This document shows, piece by piece, positions 24,941-33,642 of a stretch of DNA of 64,000 bases. Source of the stretch: Paenibacillus sp. MAEPY2 (GTDB taxonomy: Bacteria; Bacillota; Bacilli; Paenibacillales; Paenibacillaceae); assembly GCF_000499205.1 (NCBI RefSeq), contig NZ_AWUK01000001.1, forward strand, positions 1 through 64,000. Reading direction: 5' to 3'. Each line of letters begins with the position of its first letter. Position 1 is the first letter of the stretch. Under the pieces are notes generated by a model. The model had not been told where the DNA came from, did not search any database, and saw only the letters and a program-made list of their open reading frames with translations. The position numbers and the translations under genes are program-made.

Positions 24941-25681
24941 ATGAGAGCCTATATCCAGACAGAAAAGAATGGCGATTTCTACAATGTAAATGCGTTTATT
25001 GCTAATGAAGGCTTCAGTACACTGGGATGGGAGACCATTAAGTTTTTTGACATACAAGAGATCGAGGATAACCATCCGGAAAGCTTGGTCGTTGGTGGAA
25101 TTGGGAATGTAAGAGAGCGTCTTGAGCAATTGGGATTGGAAAGAAAACAAGGAGAAATAGATTATCCAGACGTCTTGGCAGGTTACCTGGGTAGAAAAGT
25201 ATGGAGTACAACGATCCAGGAACTGTTTCAACATCAAGAGAATTGGCATGTGTTCATTAAGCCAAAAGATGTCACCAAAAAGTTTGCAGGAAAAGTGGTA
25301 AAAGAATACATAGATTTTATTGGACTGGTGGAAGAGAATGAGGATACAGGGATATGGTGTTCCGAAATCGTTGATTTCAAAACCGAGTGGCGCTGCTTTA
25401 TTCGATATGGAGAAATTCTTGACATTAGACGCTATAAAGGGGTCTGGGATTCACAATTGGATACAAGCGTCATCGAAAGGGCAGTTAGCGATTTTAAGGA
25501 TGCACCCGCTGCATATGGTATGGATTTTGGCATGGATCAGGAAGGAAACATGAAATTGGTAGAGATCAATGATGGCCATTCTTTAGGGACTTACGGAATA
25601 AGCCCTTTAAATTACGCGAAATTCCTCTCAGCCAGATGGGCAGAACTAACAGGGACTTCAGATTACCTAAGAGCCTTGTAG
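24941..25681 (+). CDS. ATP-grasp domain protein (R2K/DUF4343-like)
   Basis: A 246-residue protein. The C-terminal half has the ATP-grasp pattern FKTEWRCFIRYGEILDIRRYKG, then YGMDFGMD and LVEINDGHSLGTYGIS, where E and N bind Mg-ATP. The layout fits the R2K family of ATP-grasp enzymes, predicted to form amide-like bonds on proteins or peptides; no substrate is known. The ribosome binding site is AGTGAGGGGGG. It is paired with the preceding small Cys-containing protein. Ligase activity is inferred from the fold. Confidence 0.75.
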   Translation: MRAYIQTEKNGDFYNVNAFIANEGFSTLGWETIKFFDIQEIEDNHPESLVVGGIGNVRERLEQLGLERKQGEIDYPDVLAGYLGRKVWSTTIQELFQHQENWHVFIKPKDVTKKFAGKVVKEYIDFIGLVEENEDTGIWCSEIVDFKTEWRCFIRYGEILDIRRYKGVWDSQLDTSVIERAVSDFKDAPAAYGMDFGMDQEGNMKLVEINDGHSLGTYGISPLNYAKFLSARWAELTGTSDYLRAL

Positions 25682-25725
25682 TCTAGAAATACCTAATCCT
25701 CATTTATCTAAAAGGAGGAGGGCTC

Positions 25726-26103
25726 ATGAGAAACTCCAAGTTTACACCGTATTTAAGTTTTATTGGTTGTGGGTTAATTATCATGACACTGGCCATAAAT
25801 CTTATTTTTAAATATGGAAGGGGATTGGATGAAGGTTCCCTTATGCTATTGTCGGTTGCCAATGCAGTGTCATTGTTTTTCACTTTAGTATGGGGATTGT
25901 TTGGGATTATTGAGTTGTATTTATTATTGAAATCGAATAAGAAACTTAAATCCCGATTGCATAATGGGAGGATCAGTAAAGAAGAGTTTATGAAATTAGC
26001 CAAAAATCATAAATTCAGTTTCGTTGTAAATATAAGTTATCTAGCTATGCTTTTAATTCAACTTGCATATGTCATTATGAATTGGGACGAGGTTAATGTT
26101 TAG
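25726..26103 (+). CDS. Membrane protein with three TM helices
   Basis: A 125-residue protein. TM helices lie at about 8-29, 40-68 and 100-118; the loop between the last two has LHNGRISKEEFMKLAKNHK, which resembles a short SHOCT-like segment. AAAGGAGGAGG lies upstream of the ATG. It is followed 12 bases downstream by another small membrane protein with a SHOCT-type tail, so the two form an operon of unknown function. Confidence 0.65.
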   Translation: MRNSKFTPYLSFIGCGLIIMTLAINLIFKYGRGLDEGSLMLLSVANAVSLFFTLVWGLFGIIELYLLLKSNKKLKSRLHNGRISKEEFMKLAKNHKFSFVVNISYLAMLLIQLAYVIMNWDEVNV

Positions 26104-26115
26104 GAGGAATTATAA

Positions 26116-26403
26116 TTGAAAGCATTGTCGATCATTGGTATTGTGTTATTTACATTAACGTTTTTTATGATATTTGGACTAGGGCCAGAAGATCCTGATG
26201 GCGCAGCAATCTTTGGACTTTTCAGTATGCTGTACGCCATACCTTTCTCAATTGTAGTTTTGGTTAGAGCAAATAAATTAAAAAAACCACGTGTAAATGT
26301 TCACGAACAGCTTCTGCAATTAGGTGAGTTGAGAGAAAAAAATATCATTACTGAGTTTGAATTTGAGCAAAAGAAAGAGAAGCTGTTCTCTAAAATTAAG
26401 TAG
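26116..26403 (+). CDS. Small membrane protein with C-terminal SHOCT domain
   Basis: A 95-residue protein with two TM helices (3-20 and 32-54) and a C-terminal SHOCT-like segment, LLQLGELREKNIITEFEFEQ, the short helical domain found at protein ends and thought to mediate oligomerisation. The start is TTG 26116 with AGGAGG nine bases before it. It is second in the operon with the gene at 25726. Confidence 0.7.
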   Translation: MKALSIIGIVLFTLTFFMIFGLGPEDPDGAAIFGLFSMLYAIPFSIVVLVRANKLKKPRVNVHEQLLQLGELREKNIITEFEFEQKKEKLFSKIK

Positions 26404-26423
26404 TTCAGAGACAACTACATACC

Positions 26424-26473
26424 AAAATGGAGACTTACCTAAGATAAGAGTTATCAGGGAGGGTCTCCATTTT
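26424..26473. terminator. Terminator hairpin
   Basis: AAAATGGAGAC (26424-26434) and GTCTCCATTTT (26463-26473) form an 11-bp perfect stem. It lies 20 bases after the SHOCT gene and could serve both strands. Confidence 0.7.
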
Positions 26474-26510
26474 AATAATATCTTCGTTAATTAAATAATC
26501 TAAATCGACC

Positions 26511-26820
26511 TTACTCGTTCGTAATATTTATTGTTTCATCGATATTGGTCTTACCATCCCTTCCCAATGCCTGCACAACCATGTGGTGATGCAAAGACTT
26601 ACCCGCAATATTCCACGTTATCTTCCAACCATCGTTCCCATTAGTATCGTAGCCAATTAGTTCTCGTTCTCCCCAAGTCTCTGTCCCTGTTGGAACGGCC
26701 CAGAAAAGAAGTGTTTCCGCGTTGGTCGCCTCAACTGTGACATTTAACTCTGTGCTATCTGTAGGAACTATAATCCAACCTTCTTTTTCGGGAAAGTTAG
26801 TCTCATGCTCTATTTGTCAT
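26511..26820 (-). pseudogene. Remnant of a secreted or beta-sandwich protein
   Basis: The minus strand reads a continuous 100-residue frame, GWIIVPTDSTELNVTVEATN through to a stop at 26511, with the look of a beta-sandwich domain. It has no start of its own. Upstream, an ATG at 26818-26820 with AGAGGT runs out of frame and meets TGA after five codons (MTNRA). An internal deletion seems to have joined a translation start to the C-terminal part in the wrong frame. The parent family is not recognised. Confidence 0.55.
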
Positions 26821-26962
26821 GAGTATTACCTCTTTCTATATAGTGGTATTCACAAATCCTTCAGAGTAATTCCGTAACACTTGGTTTGACAATACGTTAT
26901 ATGCATGTAAACATAACAGTTAATAATTACAGTTTAAAATTAGTAAGGAGTTGTAAATCAGG

Positions 26963-27175
26963 ATGGAACTCTTTGGAGCATTTATAGCTTTGATCCTATG
27001 TTTTATTGTGTTTTTTATCGTTGTAGCAGTTATACGCTATGCTATAGATTCATCAAAAACATCGAAAAGACTTGAGGATCTAATAAAAGAAGTACACTAT
27101 TTGAGAACTGAAATTAAAAAACAAAATAACAATAAACAAGGTGATAATAAATATATTATTGACGAGAAAGTATAG
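26963..27175 (+). CDS. Small single-TM protein
   Basis: A 70-residue protein with one N-terminal TM (4-28, FIALILCFIVFFIVVAVIRY) and a charged coiled-coil-like tail (SKRLEDLIKEVHYLRTEIKK). AAGGAG lies upstream. It is likely a membrane-tethered accessory protein; function unknown. Confidence 0.65.
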   Translation: MELFGAFIALILCFIVFFIVVAVIRYAIDSSKTSKRLEDLIKEVHYLRTEIKKQNNNKQGDNKYIIDEKV

Positions 27176-27237
27176 GATGCCTATTCAAGAAGCCATACCT
27201 TGCATCATGCAGGTCGTATTATAGAAGGAGGATTAAG

Positions 27238-27654
27238 ATGCAAAGTGATTTAATTGAACTCTTGGAAGAGAGGGATGAGAGGTACAAATGTTATGTTTTG
27301 AAATATACAGTCCAAATATTTAAGCAATCCATTAAGGATGAAGATTTAAAGGATGTCCGAATCTATATATCGACGACTATTCAGCTAGATGCAATTGCTG
27401 ATTTAATAGATTCATATCTTCATTGGTTTACGGAGTGTGAGGCCGTATTTCGAAAATACTATGAGAACGAACTTCGTGAACAAGTACATAAGGATTGGTT
27501 TAATGAAATTGAAGTATATCGCGTGGACATCACATTTAATAGCAAAGAGGACTACGGAGCAACGATAGCCTGTGGAGACAATGTATTACAAGGTCACATT
27601 ATGATTATTGATTTTGATCGAGAGCAAATCCAGGCGATCCACTTAAATGGATAG
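27238..27654 (+). CDS. Hypothetical protein
   Basis: A 138-residue soluble protein, acidic, with helical first half and a beta-rich end (VDITFNSKEDYGATIACG, GHIMIIDFDREQIQAIHL). No family recognised; size and acidity are like immunity proteins. AGAAGGAGG lies seven bases before the ATG. A bidirectional terminator follows. Confidence 0.65.
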   Translation: MQSDLIELLEERDERYKCYVLKYTVQIFKQSIKDEDLKDVRIYISTTIQLDAIADLIDSYLHWFTECEAVFRKYYENELREQVHKDWFNEIEVYRVDITFNSKEDYGATIACGDNVLQGHIMIIDFDREQIQAIHLNG

Positions 27655-27696
27655 GCTATAACACCCGAAAGGAATTAAAGTTACGTGCAAAATGAA

Positions 27697-27734
27697 AAAC
27701 AGGACTATTCCTCTAACGGGAATAAGTCCTGTTT
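27697..27734. terminator. Bidirectional terminator between convergent genes
   Basis: AAACAGGACTATTCC pairs with GGGAATAAGTCCTGTTT (one bulge), with A5 on the left giving a T-run for the minus-strand CDF gene. Confidence 0.75.
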
Positions 27735-27754
27735 CCATTTGCAACTACTCATAC

Positions 27755-28723
27755 TCAATGATGATGATGCGCATGGGCATCCGGTGTTTCACCTTTGACG
27801 GTGCATAATATCGAGGTGTCGTGAAGATGCTTCTCAGACTCGACCTGCAAGGTCACATGCTTGATTTCTTTATGCTCCAGCAAATGCTCGATCTTCTGAA
27901 CAAGCAACTCGGATGCATATACATCCATCGTTCCATCCACCACGATGTGAGCAGTCAGTGCGTTCAAGTTGCTGGTGATGGACCAGACATGCACGTCGTG
28001 AACGCCTTTGACACCATCTACCTTCTGAATCGTTTGCACAAGGTCACTCACATCGACATTCGCGGGCGTTCCCTCCATCAAGATATGCAAGGATGATTTG
28101 GTGACGAAGAATCCACTGCGCAGGACCAGTACGGCAACAATGACACTCGCGAGTGGATCGGCCCAGCCCCATCCGAAGAACATCATGAGCAAAGCCGCAA
28201 CAATGGCGCCAACCGATCCCAGCATATCGCTGATGACGTGGAGATAAGCTCCACGCATGTTCAGGTTTTTCTCGGTGTCACTACCGCGCATCATGATCCA
28301 TGCCACCAGAATATTGATAAGCAAGCCAATGATGCTGATGATCAACATGCCGACCGTTGCGACTTCTGGCGGGTTGATGAAGCGACCAATCGCTTCGTAA
28401 AAGATGTAGAGGGAGATAGCGATTAAGGTGACCCCATTTAACGTGGCTGCCAAAATCTCAAAGCGTCTGTACCCGTACGTTTTGCCTGTGTTCACCGCTT
28501 TTTCGCCAAAGGTGAACGCCAGCAAGGCAATCCCCAAAGCTATGGAATCAGACAACATATGACCTGCATCGGAGATGAGGGCCAAGCTGTTCGTCATGAA
28601 TCCGCCAACGGCTTCAACAATCATATAAACGGTAATAATAATGAAGGAAAACAATAGTACTTTTTTGTTATTGGTATGAGCATGATTGTGTCCATGGTCA
28701 TGATTGTGGTGATGTCCGGACAT
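27755..28723 (-). CDS. czcD: Cation diffusion facilitator (CzcD/ZitB-type metal exporter)
   Basis: A 322-residue membrane protein. A His-rich cytoplasmic N-terminus (HHHNHDHGHNHAH) is followed by six TM helices with metal-site motifs LISDAGHMLSD (TM2) and LHVISDMLGS (TM5), then the C-terminal ferredoxin-like domain with VKGVHDVHVWSITS and a His-rich end (AHAHHHH). It exports Zn, Co or Cd in exchange for protons. It is divergent from hssR; a strong promoter and an ArsR/SmtB-type operator lie directly upstream (28820-28882), indicating metal-induced expression through a regulator encoded elsewhere. Confidence 0.93.
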   Translation of the reverse strand: MSGHHHNHDHGHNHAHTNNKKVLLFSFIIITVYMIVEAVGGFMTNSLALISDAGHMLSDSIALGIALLAFTFGEKAVNTGKTYGYRRFEILAATLNGVTLIAISLYIFYEAIGRFINPPEVATVGMLIISIIGLLINILVAWIMMRGSDTEKNLNMRGAYLHVISDMLGSVGAIVAALLMMFFGWGWADPLASVIVAVLVLRSGFFVTKSSLHILMEGTPANVDVSDLVQTIQKVDGVKGVHDVHVWSITSNLNALTAHIVVDGTMDVYASELLVQKIEHLLEHKEIKHVTLQVESEKHLHDTSILCTVKGETPDAHAHHHH

Positions 28724-28819
28724 ATGAAATCCTCTCCTTTGGAGCCGTGCTCCGGTATGTAATATGATTTCTTTTGTGACTAAAAGTGATTCTCGGCAAC
28801 GATTAATTATTTAAAAGTG

Positions 28820-28882
28820 AACATATGAGCAACTATTCATATGTTATGTTTTTATTATAGGTGCGCCTAATAATAGTGTCAA
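28820..28882 (-). promoter_or_regulatory. czcD promoter with SmtB/ArsR-type operator
   Basis: On the minus strand TTGACA (28877-28882), a 17-base spacer and TATAAT (28854-28859) form a consensus promoter. Just downstream, the dyad AACATATGA..TCATATGTT (28820-28845) contains TGAGCAACTATTCA, which fits the 12-2-12 operators of CzrA/SmtB repressors (TGAAC-like half-sites). A repressor bound there would cover the transcription start. Confidence 0.8.
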
Positions 28883-29027
28883 CCAGCTTTGAGAAAATAT
28901 AAACATGACCGGTGCGCTCATTGCATGTTCGCTGGCGATTTATGTTGCTTTTGTGCTACCATCTGAGCAGGATCAAAGTCGCGGAAACTATATCAATAGA
29001 ACTTACAGAAAAGGGGCGGACAACGAC

Positions 29028-29705
29028 ATGAAGAATCTGCTTCTGGCGGACGATGATGCCAATATTAGAGCACTTCTCCGGCATGTCATGACCAAGGAGG
29101 GGTACCGGGTGCATGAAGCACAGGATGGAGTGGTAGCGGTCAAGGTTATGCAAGAAACGCCGATCGATCTGGCGATTCTGGATGTGATGATGCCAGGTAT
29201 GGACGGACTGGAGTTATGCGATTTCATTCGCCAGCATTATGACATTCCGATCATGCTGCTGACAGCACGAGATCAGCTATCCGACAAGCGGGATGGGTAC
29301 TTAAGAGGTACGGATGAGTATGTGACAAAGCCGTTTGAACCCGAGGAACTGGTCTACCGGGTCAAAGCATTATTTCGCCGGTACCATCGCACGTCCAGTG
29401 ATATCATTCGCATGAACCGCATCGTAATTGACCGGAACAATGTGGAGGTCTCCGACGGGCAATCGATTCTTTTTTTGCCAATGAAGGAGTTCGAATTGCT
29501 CTCCCAGCTGGCTCAATTCCCAGGCCGTTTGTTCTCGCGTGATGAACTGATTCGGTTGGTCTGGGGAGCGGATTACGAAGGAGATGATCGCACCGTGGAT
29601 GTGCACATTAAGCGGCTGCGTGACCGTTTTGCCGATTATGCGGATGATTTTGTTATTCAGACGGTACGGGGGATTGGTTATAAGATTGAGGTGAAAGCGC
29701 ATTGA
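29028..29705 (+). CDS. hssR: Heme response regulator HssR (OmpR family)
   Basis: A 225-residue regulator. Receiver domain: D8-D10 cluster, phosphorylatable D52 in LAILDVMMPG, K101 in VTKPFEPEEL. The C-terminal winged helix (about 130-222) has LPMKEFELLSQLAQFPG and the recognition helix DDRTVDVHIKRLRDRF. It is identified as HssR from its place before hssS and hrtBA. The start at 29028 has AAAAGGGG about ten bases upstream; the extension to 28905 is unlikely. It would activate hrtBA when heme is in excess. Confidence 0.88.
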   Translation: MKNLLLADDDANIRALLRHVMTKEGYRVHEAQDGVVAVKVMQETPIDLAILDVMMPGMDGLELCDFIRQHYDIPIMLLTARDQLSDKRDGYLRGTDEYVTKPFEPEELVYRVKALFRRYHRTSSDIIRMNRIVIDRNNVEVSDGQSILFLPMKEFELLSQLAQFPGRLFSRDELIRLVWGADYEGDDRTVDVHIKRLRDRFADYADDFVIQTVRGIGYKIEVKAH

Positions 29706-31078
29706 GATCACTGTACTTTCGGGTATTCCTGATTACGATCGCGGTGATTCTGGTCAGCGCCATGCTAGGTTTTCTTTTATCCAATATTTATTATCATGCG
29801 AAGCTGAAGTCTTTCAATGATGAGAAGCTGGTGAGCATCGCAATGCAAATGAAGCAGTTTGTGGAGCAAGAACCCGCTACGGTGGAGCATTATCTGAATA
29901 ATGCCGCAGCGCTCGGTTACGAAATCTATGTGACGGATGGAAAAGGGAAGGACCAATTCTATGGTCGTGAATTCCGCCAGAAGGATCTGGACAAGCAGGC
30001 TGTAGAACGGGTGCTGGGTGGTGAGGTTTACCACGGCGTCGCCGAGTTTCCCAGCAAACCGTTCATTACCGGGTTCTTTGATAATCAACTGAGCAATACC
30101 GTCGGTGTTCATCTGCAGATGGGCACTGCAAGTTATGCTCTGTTTATGCGTCCGGATGTCATTTTGCAATTCGGTGAACTGCGTATCTTTTTTGCGCTGA
30201 TTGGCGCGTTTACGGTGGGCATTAGCATCCTGCTCTTCTTGATCAGTACCCGCTATCTGGTGAATCCGATTGAACGTCTGTCGGAGGCGACCAAGCGCAT
30301 TGCCCAAGGGAACTATAATCTGAAATTACGTACCACGCGGCGCGACGAGATTGGACAGCTGGCCCAGCATTTCATGACCATGAGTCGTGAGTTGGAACGG
30401 GTAGATCAGGCACGTCAGCAGTTTGTATCCAATGTATCACATGAGATTCAGTCGCCTCTGACCTCCATTCAGGGATTTGCCCAATTGGTGGGGGATCGCG
30501 AACTGCCTGAACAAGAACGGGAGCACTATGCCTCGATTATTGAGGAAGAGAGTCGTCATCTGTCTTTGCTGAGTAAACAGTTGCTGCTGCTCTCCTCCCT
30601 TGAACAAGGCCATGAGGATTTGACGAAAGTGAAGTTCTCTCTGCAGGATCAGTTCCGCCAAGCGGTTCAGGTGCTGCAATGGCAGCTGGAAGAAAAAGAG
30701 CTGCTTCTACGGATTTCGGTACCCGAATCCATCCAGCTATATGGCAATGAAGTGCTGCTCATGCAGGTCTGGATGAATCTGTTGGGTAATGCTGTGAATC
30801 ATCTTCCACAGGGGAGAAGCATCGAAATTCGTGCCGAGGAGATCAATGCCCAATGCATAATCCATATTCGGGATACAGGGGATGGGATTGCGGCGGAGCA
30901 TTTGCCTTTCCTGTTTGATCGATTCTACCGGGTAGACCGTGCAAGAGAGCGTTCTTCCGGCCGAACCGGGCTTGGACTTGCCATTGTGCAGAAAATTATC
31001 CGAATCCATGACGGCACGATTGAGGTGTCCAGTTCAGCTGAAGGAACGGTCTTTACCGTGACGCTCCCGCAGATGTAA
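29702..31078 (+). CDS. hssS: Heme sensor histidine kinase HssS
   Basis: A 458-residue kinase. TM1 lies at 7-28 and TM2 at about 163-183, enclosing a 135-residue extracellular region; HAMP at about 185-237; HisKA with FVSNVSHEIQSPLTSI (His247; SHEIQSP is typical of HssS); HATPase with N box (MNLLGNAVNHLP) and DTGDGIAA, ending GLGLAIVQKI. The start is a TTG overlapping the hssR stop (TTGA), so translation is coupled. It senses heme or heme damage at the membrane and phosphorylates HssR. Confidence 0.9.
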   Translation: MRSLYFRVFLITIAVILVSAMLGFLLSNIYYHAKLKSFNDEKLVSIAMQMKQFVEQEPATVEHYLNNAAALGYEIYVTDGKGKDQFYGREFRQKDLDKQAVERVLGGEVYHGVAEFPSKPFITGFFDNQLSNTVGVHLQMGTASYALFMRPDVILQFGELRIFFALIGAFTVGISILLFLISTRYLVNPIERLSEATKRIAQGNYNLKLRTTRRDEIGQLAQHFMTMSRELERVDQARQQFVSNVSHEIQSPLTSIQGFAQLVGDRELPEQEREHYASIIEEESRHLSLLSKQLLLLSSLEQGHEDLTKVKFSLQDQFRQAVQVLQWQLEEKELLLRISVPESIQLYGNEVLLMQVWMNLLGNAVNHLPQGRSIEIRAEEINAQCIIHIRDTGDGIAAEHLPFLFDRFYRVDRARERSSGRTGLGLAIVQKIIRIHDGTIEVSSSAEGTVFTVTLPQM

Positions 31079-31084
31079 TCTGTT

Positions 31085-31117
31085 ATTCATTTGCCGTTCA
31101 TTTTCGCCTCCTATACT
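31085..31117 (+). promoter_or_regulatory. HssR-box-like direct repeat and -10 of the hrtBA promoter
   Basis: ATTCATTTG-CC-GTTCATTTT (31085-31104) is a 9-2-9 direct repeat like the HssR site known upstream of hrtAB in Staphylococcus (GTTCATATT direct repeat). TATACT (31112-31117) is a -10 seven bases on; the repeat occupies the -35 position, as expected for an activator-dependent promoter. Confidence 0.65.
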
Positions 31118-31144
31118 TGGGTTATCAAGAGGAGGTCAGAGAAT

Positions 31145-32269
31145 ATGTACTTGGCTATTAGAGAGATGAGGTTTGCCAAAGGGCGGTATGCGTTAATTGC
31201 TACAATTATGGTGCTTGTTTCATTTCTGGTTTTATTTGTAACAGGTCTAGCACAGGGGCTGGCGTATGACAACGCGGCTTCGATCAAAAATATGGCAGCA
31301 ACCCATTTTGTTCTGGAGCAGGATTCGAATCATCGTTTTACCCGGTCCCAGTTGGGGCAGGATGAGCTTGAACAGACGCGCTCCGTGGTAGGTCAAGAGA
31401 ACGCTGAGCCGCTGGGTGTAAAAATGACAACCGTCAGTCCAGCTGGCGACACGAAGAAGGTCGATGTAGCGCTGTTCATGGTGAACCCGGAAGGCTGGCT
31501 CGTTCCAACCGTAACCGAAGGATCACCAATCAAGGATCTGAAGAATGGACAGGTTGTGGTGGATCACACGCTGTCTGAAGACGGCGTGAAGATTGGAACA
31601 GTACTGGTGGATAAAGCTTCGGGCAGGGAGTGGACGGTGGCCGGATTTGTGCAAAATGAGTCTTACAGTCACTCACCCGTTGTGTTCCTGAACGAGCAGG
31701 AATGGCTTGCTATTCAAGCCGGGTTACGTACTTCTCAAGGAACAGCGGACTCGAATGCTCCGGTTTACAGTGCCATTGCCATTAAGGGTGCAGGCGAGAA
31801 GGTGGACAGCCTTGGTGCGGCATTACCTAAGACGGAAGTGATTACGAAGTCCGATGCGGTATCGGCCATTCCTGGTTACAAAGAAGAGCAGGGCTCCCTG
31901 CTCATGATGATTGCCTTTTTATATGTGATCTCGGCGTTTGTGCTTGCGGTATTCTTTTACGTCATAACGATTCAGAAAACGAGTCAATTTGGTATTTTGA
32001 AAGCTATTGGAACACGAAATTCGTATCTGGCCGGCAGTGTATCATTACAAGTATTGGTCCTGTCCGTCGGCAGTCTGGTGATTAGTGTTCTGCTGGTTCA
32101 GCTGTTTGCGTCCATCTTGCCAGCTTCGATGCCGTTTCAATTAGGCTTGTCCACATTGGCCCTGACCTGCGCGTTATTTGTGATCATGTCTATGGCGGGT
32201 TCGTTATTCTCGGTGTGGAAGGTTACCAAAATTGATGCGCTTGATGCGATTGGGAGGACAGCAGCATGA
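31145..32269 (+). CDS. hrtB: Heme-efflux ABC transporter permease HrtB
   Basis: A 374-residue FtsX-like permease of the MacB type. N-terminal TM (about 14-38) in a segment MYLAIREMRFAKGRYALIAT, close to the start of staphylococcal HrtB; a large extracellular domain (45-245); and three C-terminal TM helices (about 255-370). The start is ATG 31145 with GAGGAGGTC eight bases upstream. With HrtA it exports heme from the membrane and relieves heme toxicity. The gene order here is hrtB then hrtA, overlapping by four bases (ATGA). Confidence 0.88.
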   Translation: MYLAIREMRFAKGRYALIATIMVLVSFLVLFVTGLAQGLAYDNAASIKNMAATHFVLEQDSNHRFTRSQLGQDELEQTRSVVGQENAEPLGVKMTTVSPAGDTKKVDVALFMVNPEGWLVPTVTEGSPIKDLKNGQVVVDHTLSEDGVKIGTVLVDKASGREWTVAGFVQNESYSHSPVVFLNEQEWLAIQAGLRTSQGTADSNAPVYSAIAIKGAGEKVDSLGAALPKTEVITKSDAVSAIPGYKEEQGSLLMMIAFLYVISAFVLAVFFYVITIQKTSQFGILKAIGTRNSYLAGSVSLQVLVLSVGSLVISVLLVQLFASILPASMPFQLGLSTLALTCALFVIMSMAGSLFSVWKVTKIDALDAIGRTAA

Positions 32270-32943
32270 GAAACCGATTGGTATTGCAGGGAATTACTCA
32301 GACCTTTGAAGATGGCGGGGTCAGACGGACGATATTGGATAAGCTGGACCTTGAGGTTGCCGAAGGGGAACTCGTCGCAGTGATGGGGCCTTCCGGCTCG
32401 GGTAAAAGCACATTTCTGTCCATTGCAGGTGCACTCCTTGAACCGACGAAGGGGCAGGTTCTGCTGGATGGAGCATCGATCATGGGCAAAAACACGCAGG
32501 ACATTTCCGATGTGCGGCTTCAGCAGCTTGGGTTTATTTTTCAAAGCGCCAACCTGATTCCTTATCTGAAAGTGGAAGAACAATTGGCACTTGTCGCGAG
32601 GCTTGCTGGAACGGACAAGAACAAGATCGCGAAGCGAGTCGATGAGCTGCTTGATACGGTAGGCTTAACCCATCGGCGTAGGGCATATGCAGAGAAGCTG
32701 TCCGGCGGGGAACGCCAGCGGGTTGCCATTGCGAGAGCATTGATGAATGATCCAGCCGTATTGCTCGCGGATGAGCCGACAGCCAGTCTGGATGCGGAAC
32801 GCGGACTGGATATTGTGAGCATGATTGCACGGCTCGTGAAGGAGCAAGGCAAGAGTGCGGTGATGGTTACGCATGATGAGCGGATTTTGCCGCTATGTGA
32901 TCGGGTTCTATTTTTGGAAAATGGGAAACTCGTACACCATTAG
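32266..32943 (+). CDS. hrtA: Heme-efflux ABC transporter ATPase HrtA
   Basis: A 225-residue MacB/LolD-type ATPase. Walker A GPSGSGKST (residues 42-50), Q-loop FIFQSANLIPYL, signature LSGGERQRVAIARAL, Walker B VLLADEPTASLD, H-loop VTHDE. Start overlaps the hrtB stop. It powers HrtB and is regulated with it by HssRS. A terminator follows at 32994. Confidence 0.93.
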   Translation: MRNRLVLQGITQTFEDGGVRRTILDKLDLEVAEGELVAVMGPSGSGKSTFLSIAGALLEPTKGQVLLDGASIMGKNTQDISDVRLQQLGFIFQSANLIPYLKVEEQLALVARLAGTDKNKIAKRVDELLDTVGLTHRRRAYAEKLSGGERQRVAIARALMNDPAVLLADEPTASLDAERGLDIVSMIARLVKEQGKSAVMVTHDERILPLCDRVLFLENGKLVHH

Positions 32944-32993
32944 CGCATGTGTAAACATGTTTTAGTTCAACTGATATAACCTTAGAAGGTCCA

Positions 32994-33028
32994 TGGATTC
33001 CCGATGGGAAAGGTGGCCTTCTTTTTTC
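32994..33028 (+). terminator. hrtBA terminator
   Basis: AGAAGG...CCTTCT with the inner ATTCCC/GGGAA stem, followed by T6. Confidence 0.7.
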
Positions 33029-33099
33029 TTTTTTGATCTATAATGAAGGATAGAATATAGATGGAAGATTTATTTTACATAGAAAGGATTGGATAGAAG

Positions 33100-33642
33100 A
33101 TGAAGACTTTGGATCAGGAACAATTCCCGGCGCTCAGTACATCGATTCATTGGGGGATTGTTAAAGCGGAGTTTAAACTGAATGACATCGTGGATGAAAC
33201 GCTGGTAAGCAATGTGAGTATCATCCCGTTTGTCGGGGAACAAGTGGTTGTTTTTCAGATCGATAATGGGAAATGGGAGTTGCCCGGAGGTACGTTGGAG
33301 GCAGGAGAGAATTATATGGATGGACTGAAACGTGAAGTGATGGAGGAGCTCGGAGCCAAATTGATCACGTATCAGTTGTTTGGGCAATTTCATTGCATGT
33401 CGAGTGCGTCTGAACCGTATAGACCGCATATTCCGCATCCTCATTTTGTGAGACTCATTGGCTATGGAGAGGTTGAACTTGTGGGCCAACCGTTAAATCC
33501 GGTGGATGGGGAACAGGTGATTGCCGTAGAGGTTGTAGATATTGGTGAAGCGATTAAGAGATTTGAAGAACAGAATAGATATGACATTGCGGAAATGTAC
33601 CAATTGGCTTATGTGCTGCGCGAAGGAAGCAAACGTGAGTAG
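33100..33642 (+). CDS. Nudix hydrolase
   Basis: A 180-residue protein. Nudix box GGTLEAGENYMDGLKREV..EELG at about 68-91. The N-terminal 45 residues are a separate short region, and a His-rich insert HIPHPHF follows the box. It resembles Firmicute Nudix proteins of unknown substrate. AAAGGATTGG precedes the ATG. Monocistronic. Confidence 0.88.
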   Translation: MKTLDQEQFPALSTSIHWGIVKAEFKLNDIVDETLVSNVSIIPFVGEQVVVFQIDNGKWELPGGTLEAGENYMDGLKREVMEELGAKLITYQLFGQFHCMSSASEPYRPHIPHPHFVRLIGYGEVELVGQPLNPVDGEQVIAVEVVDIGEAIKRFEEQNRYDIAEMYQLAYVLREGSKRE

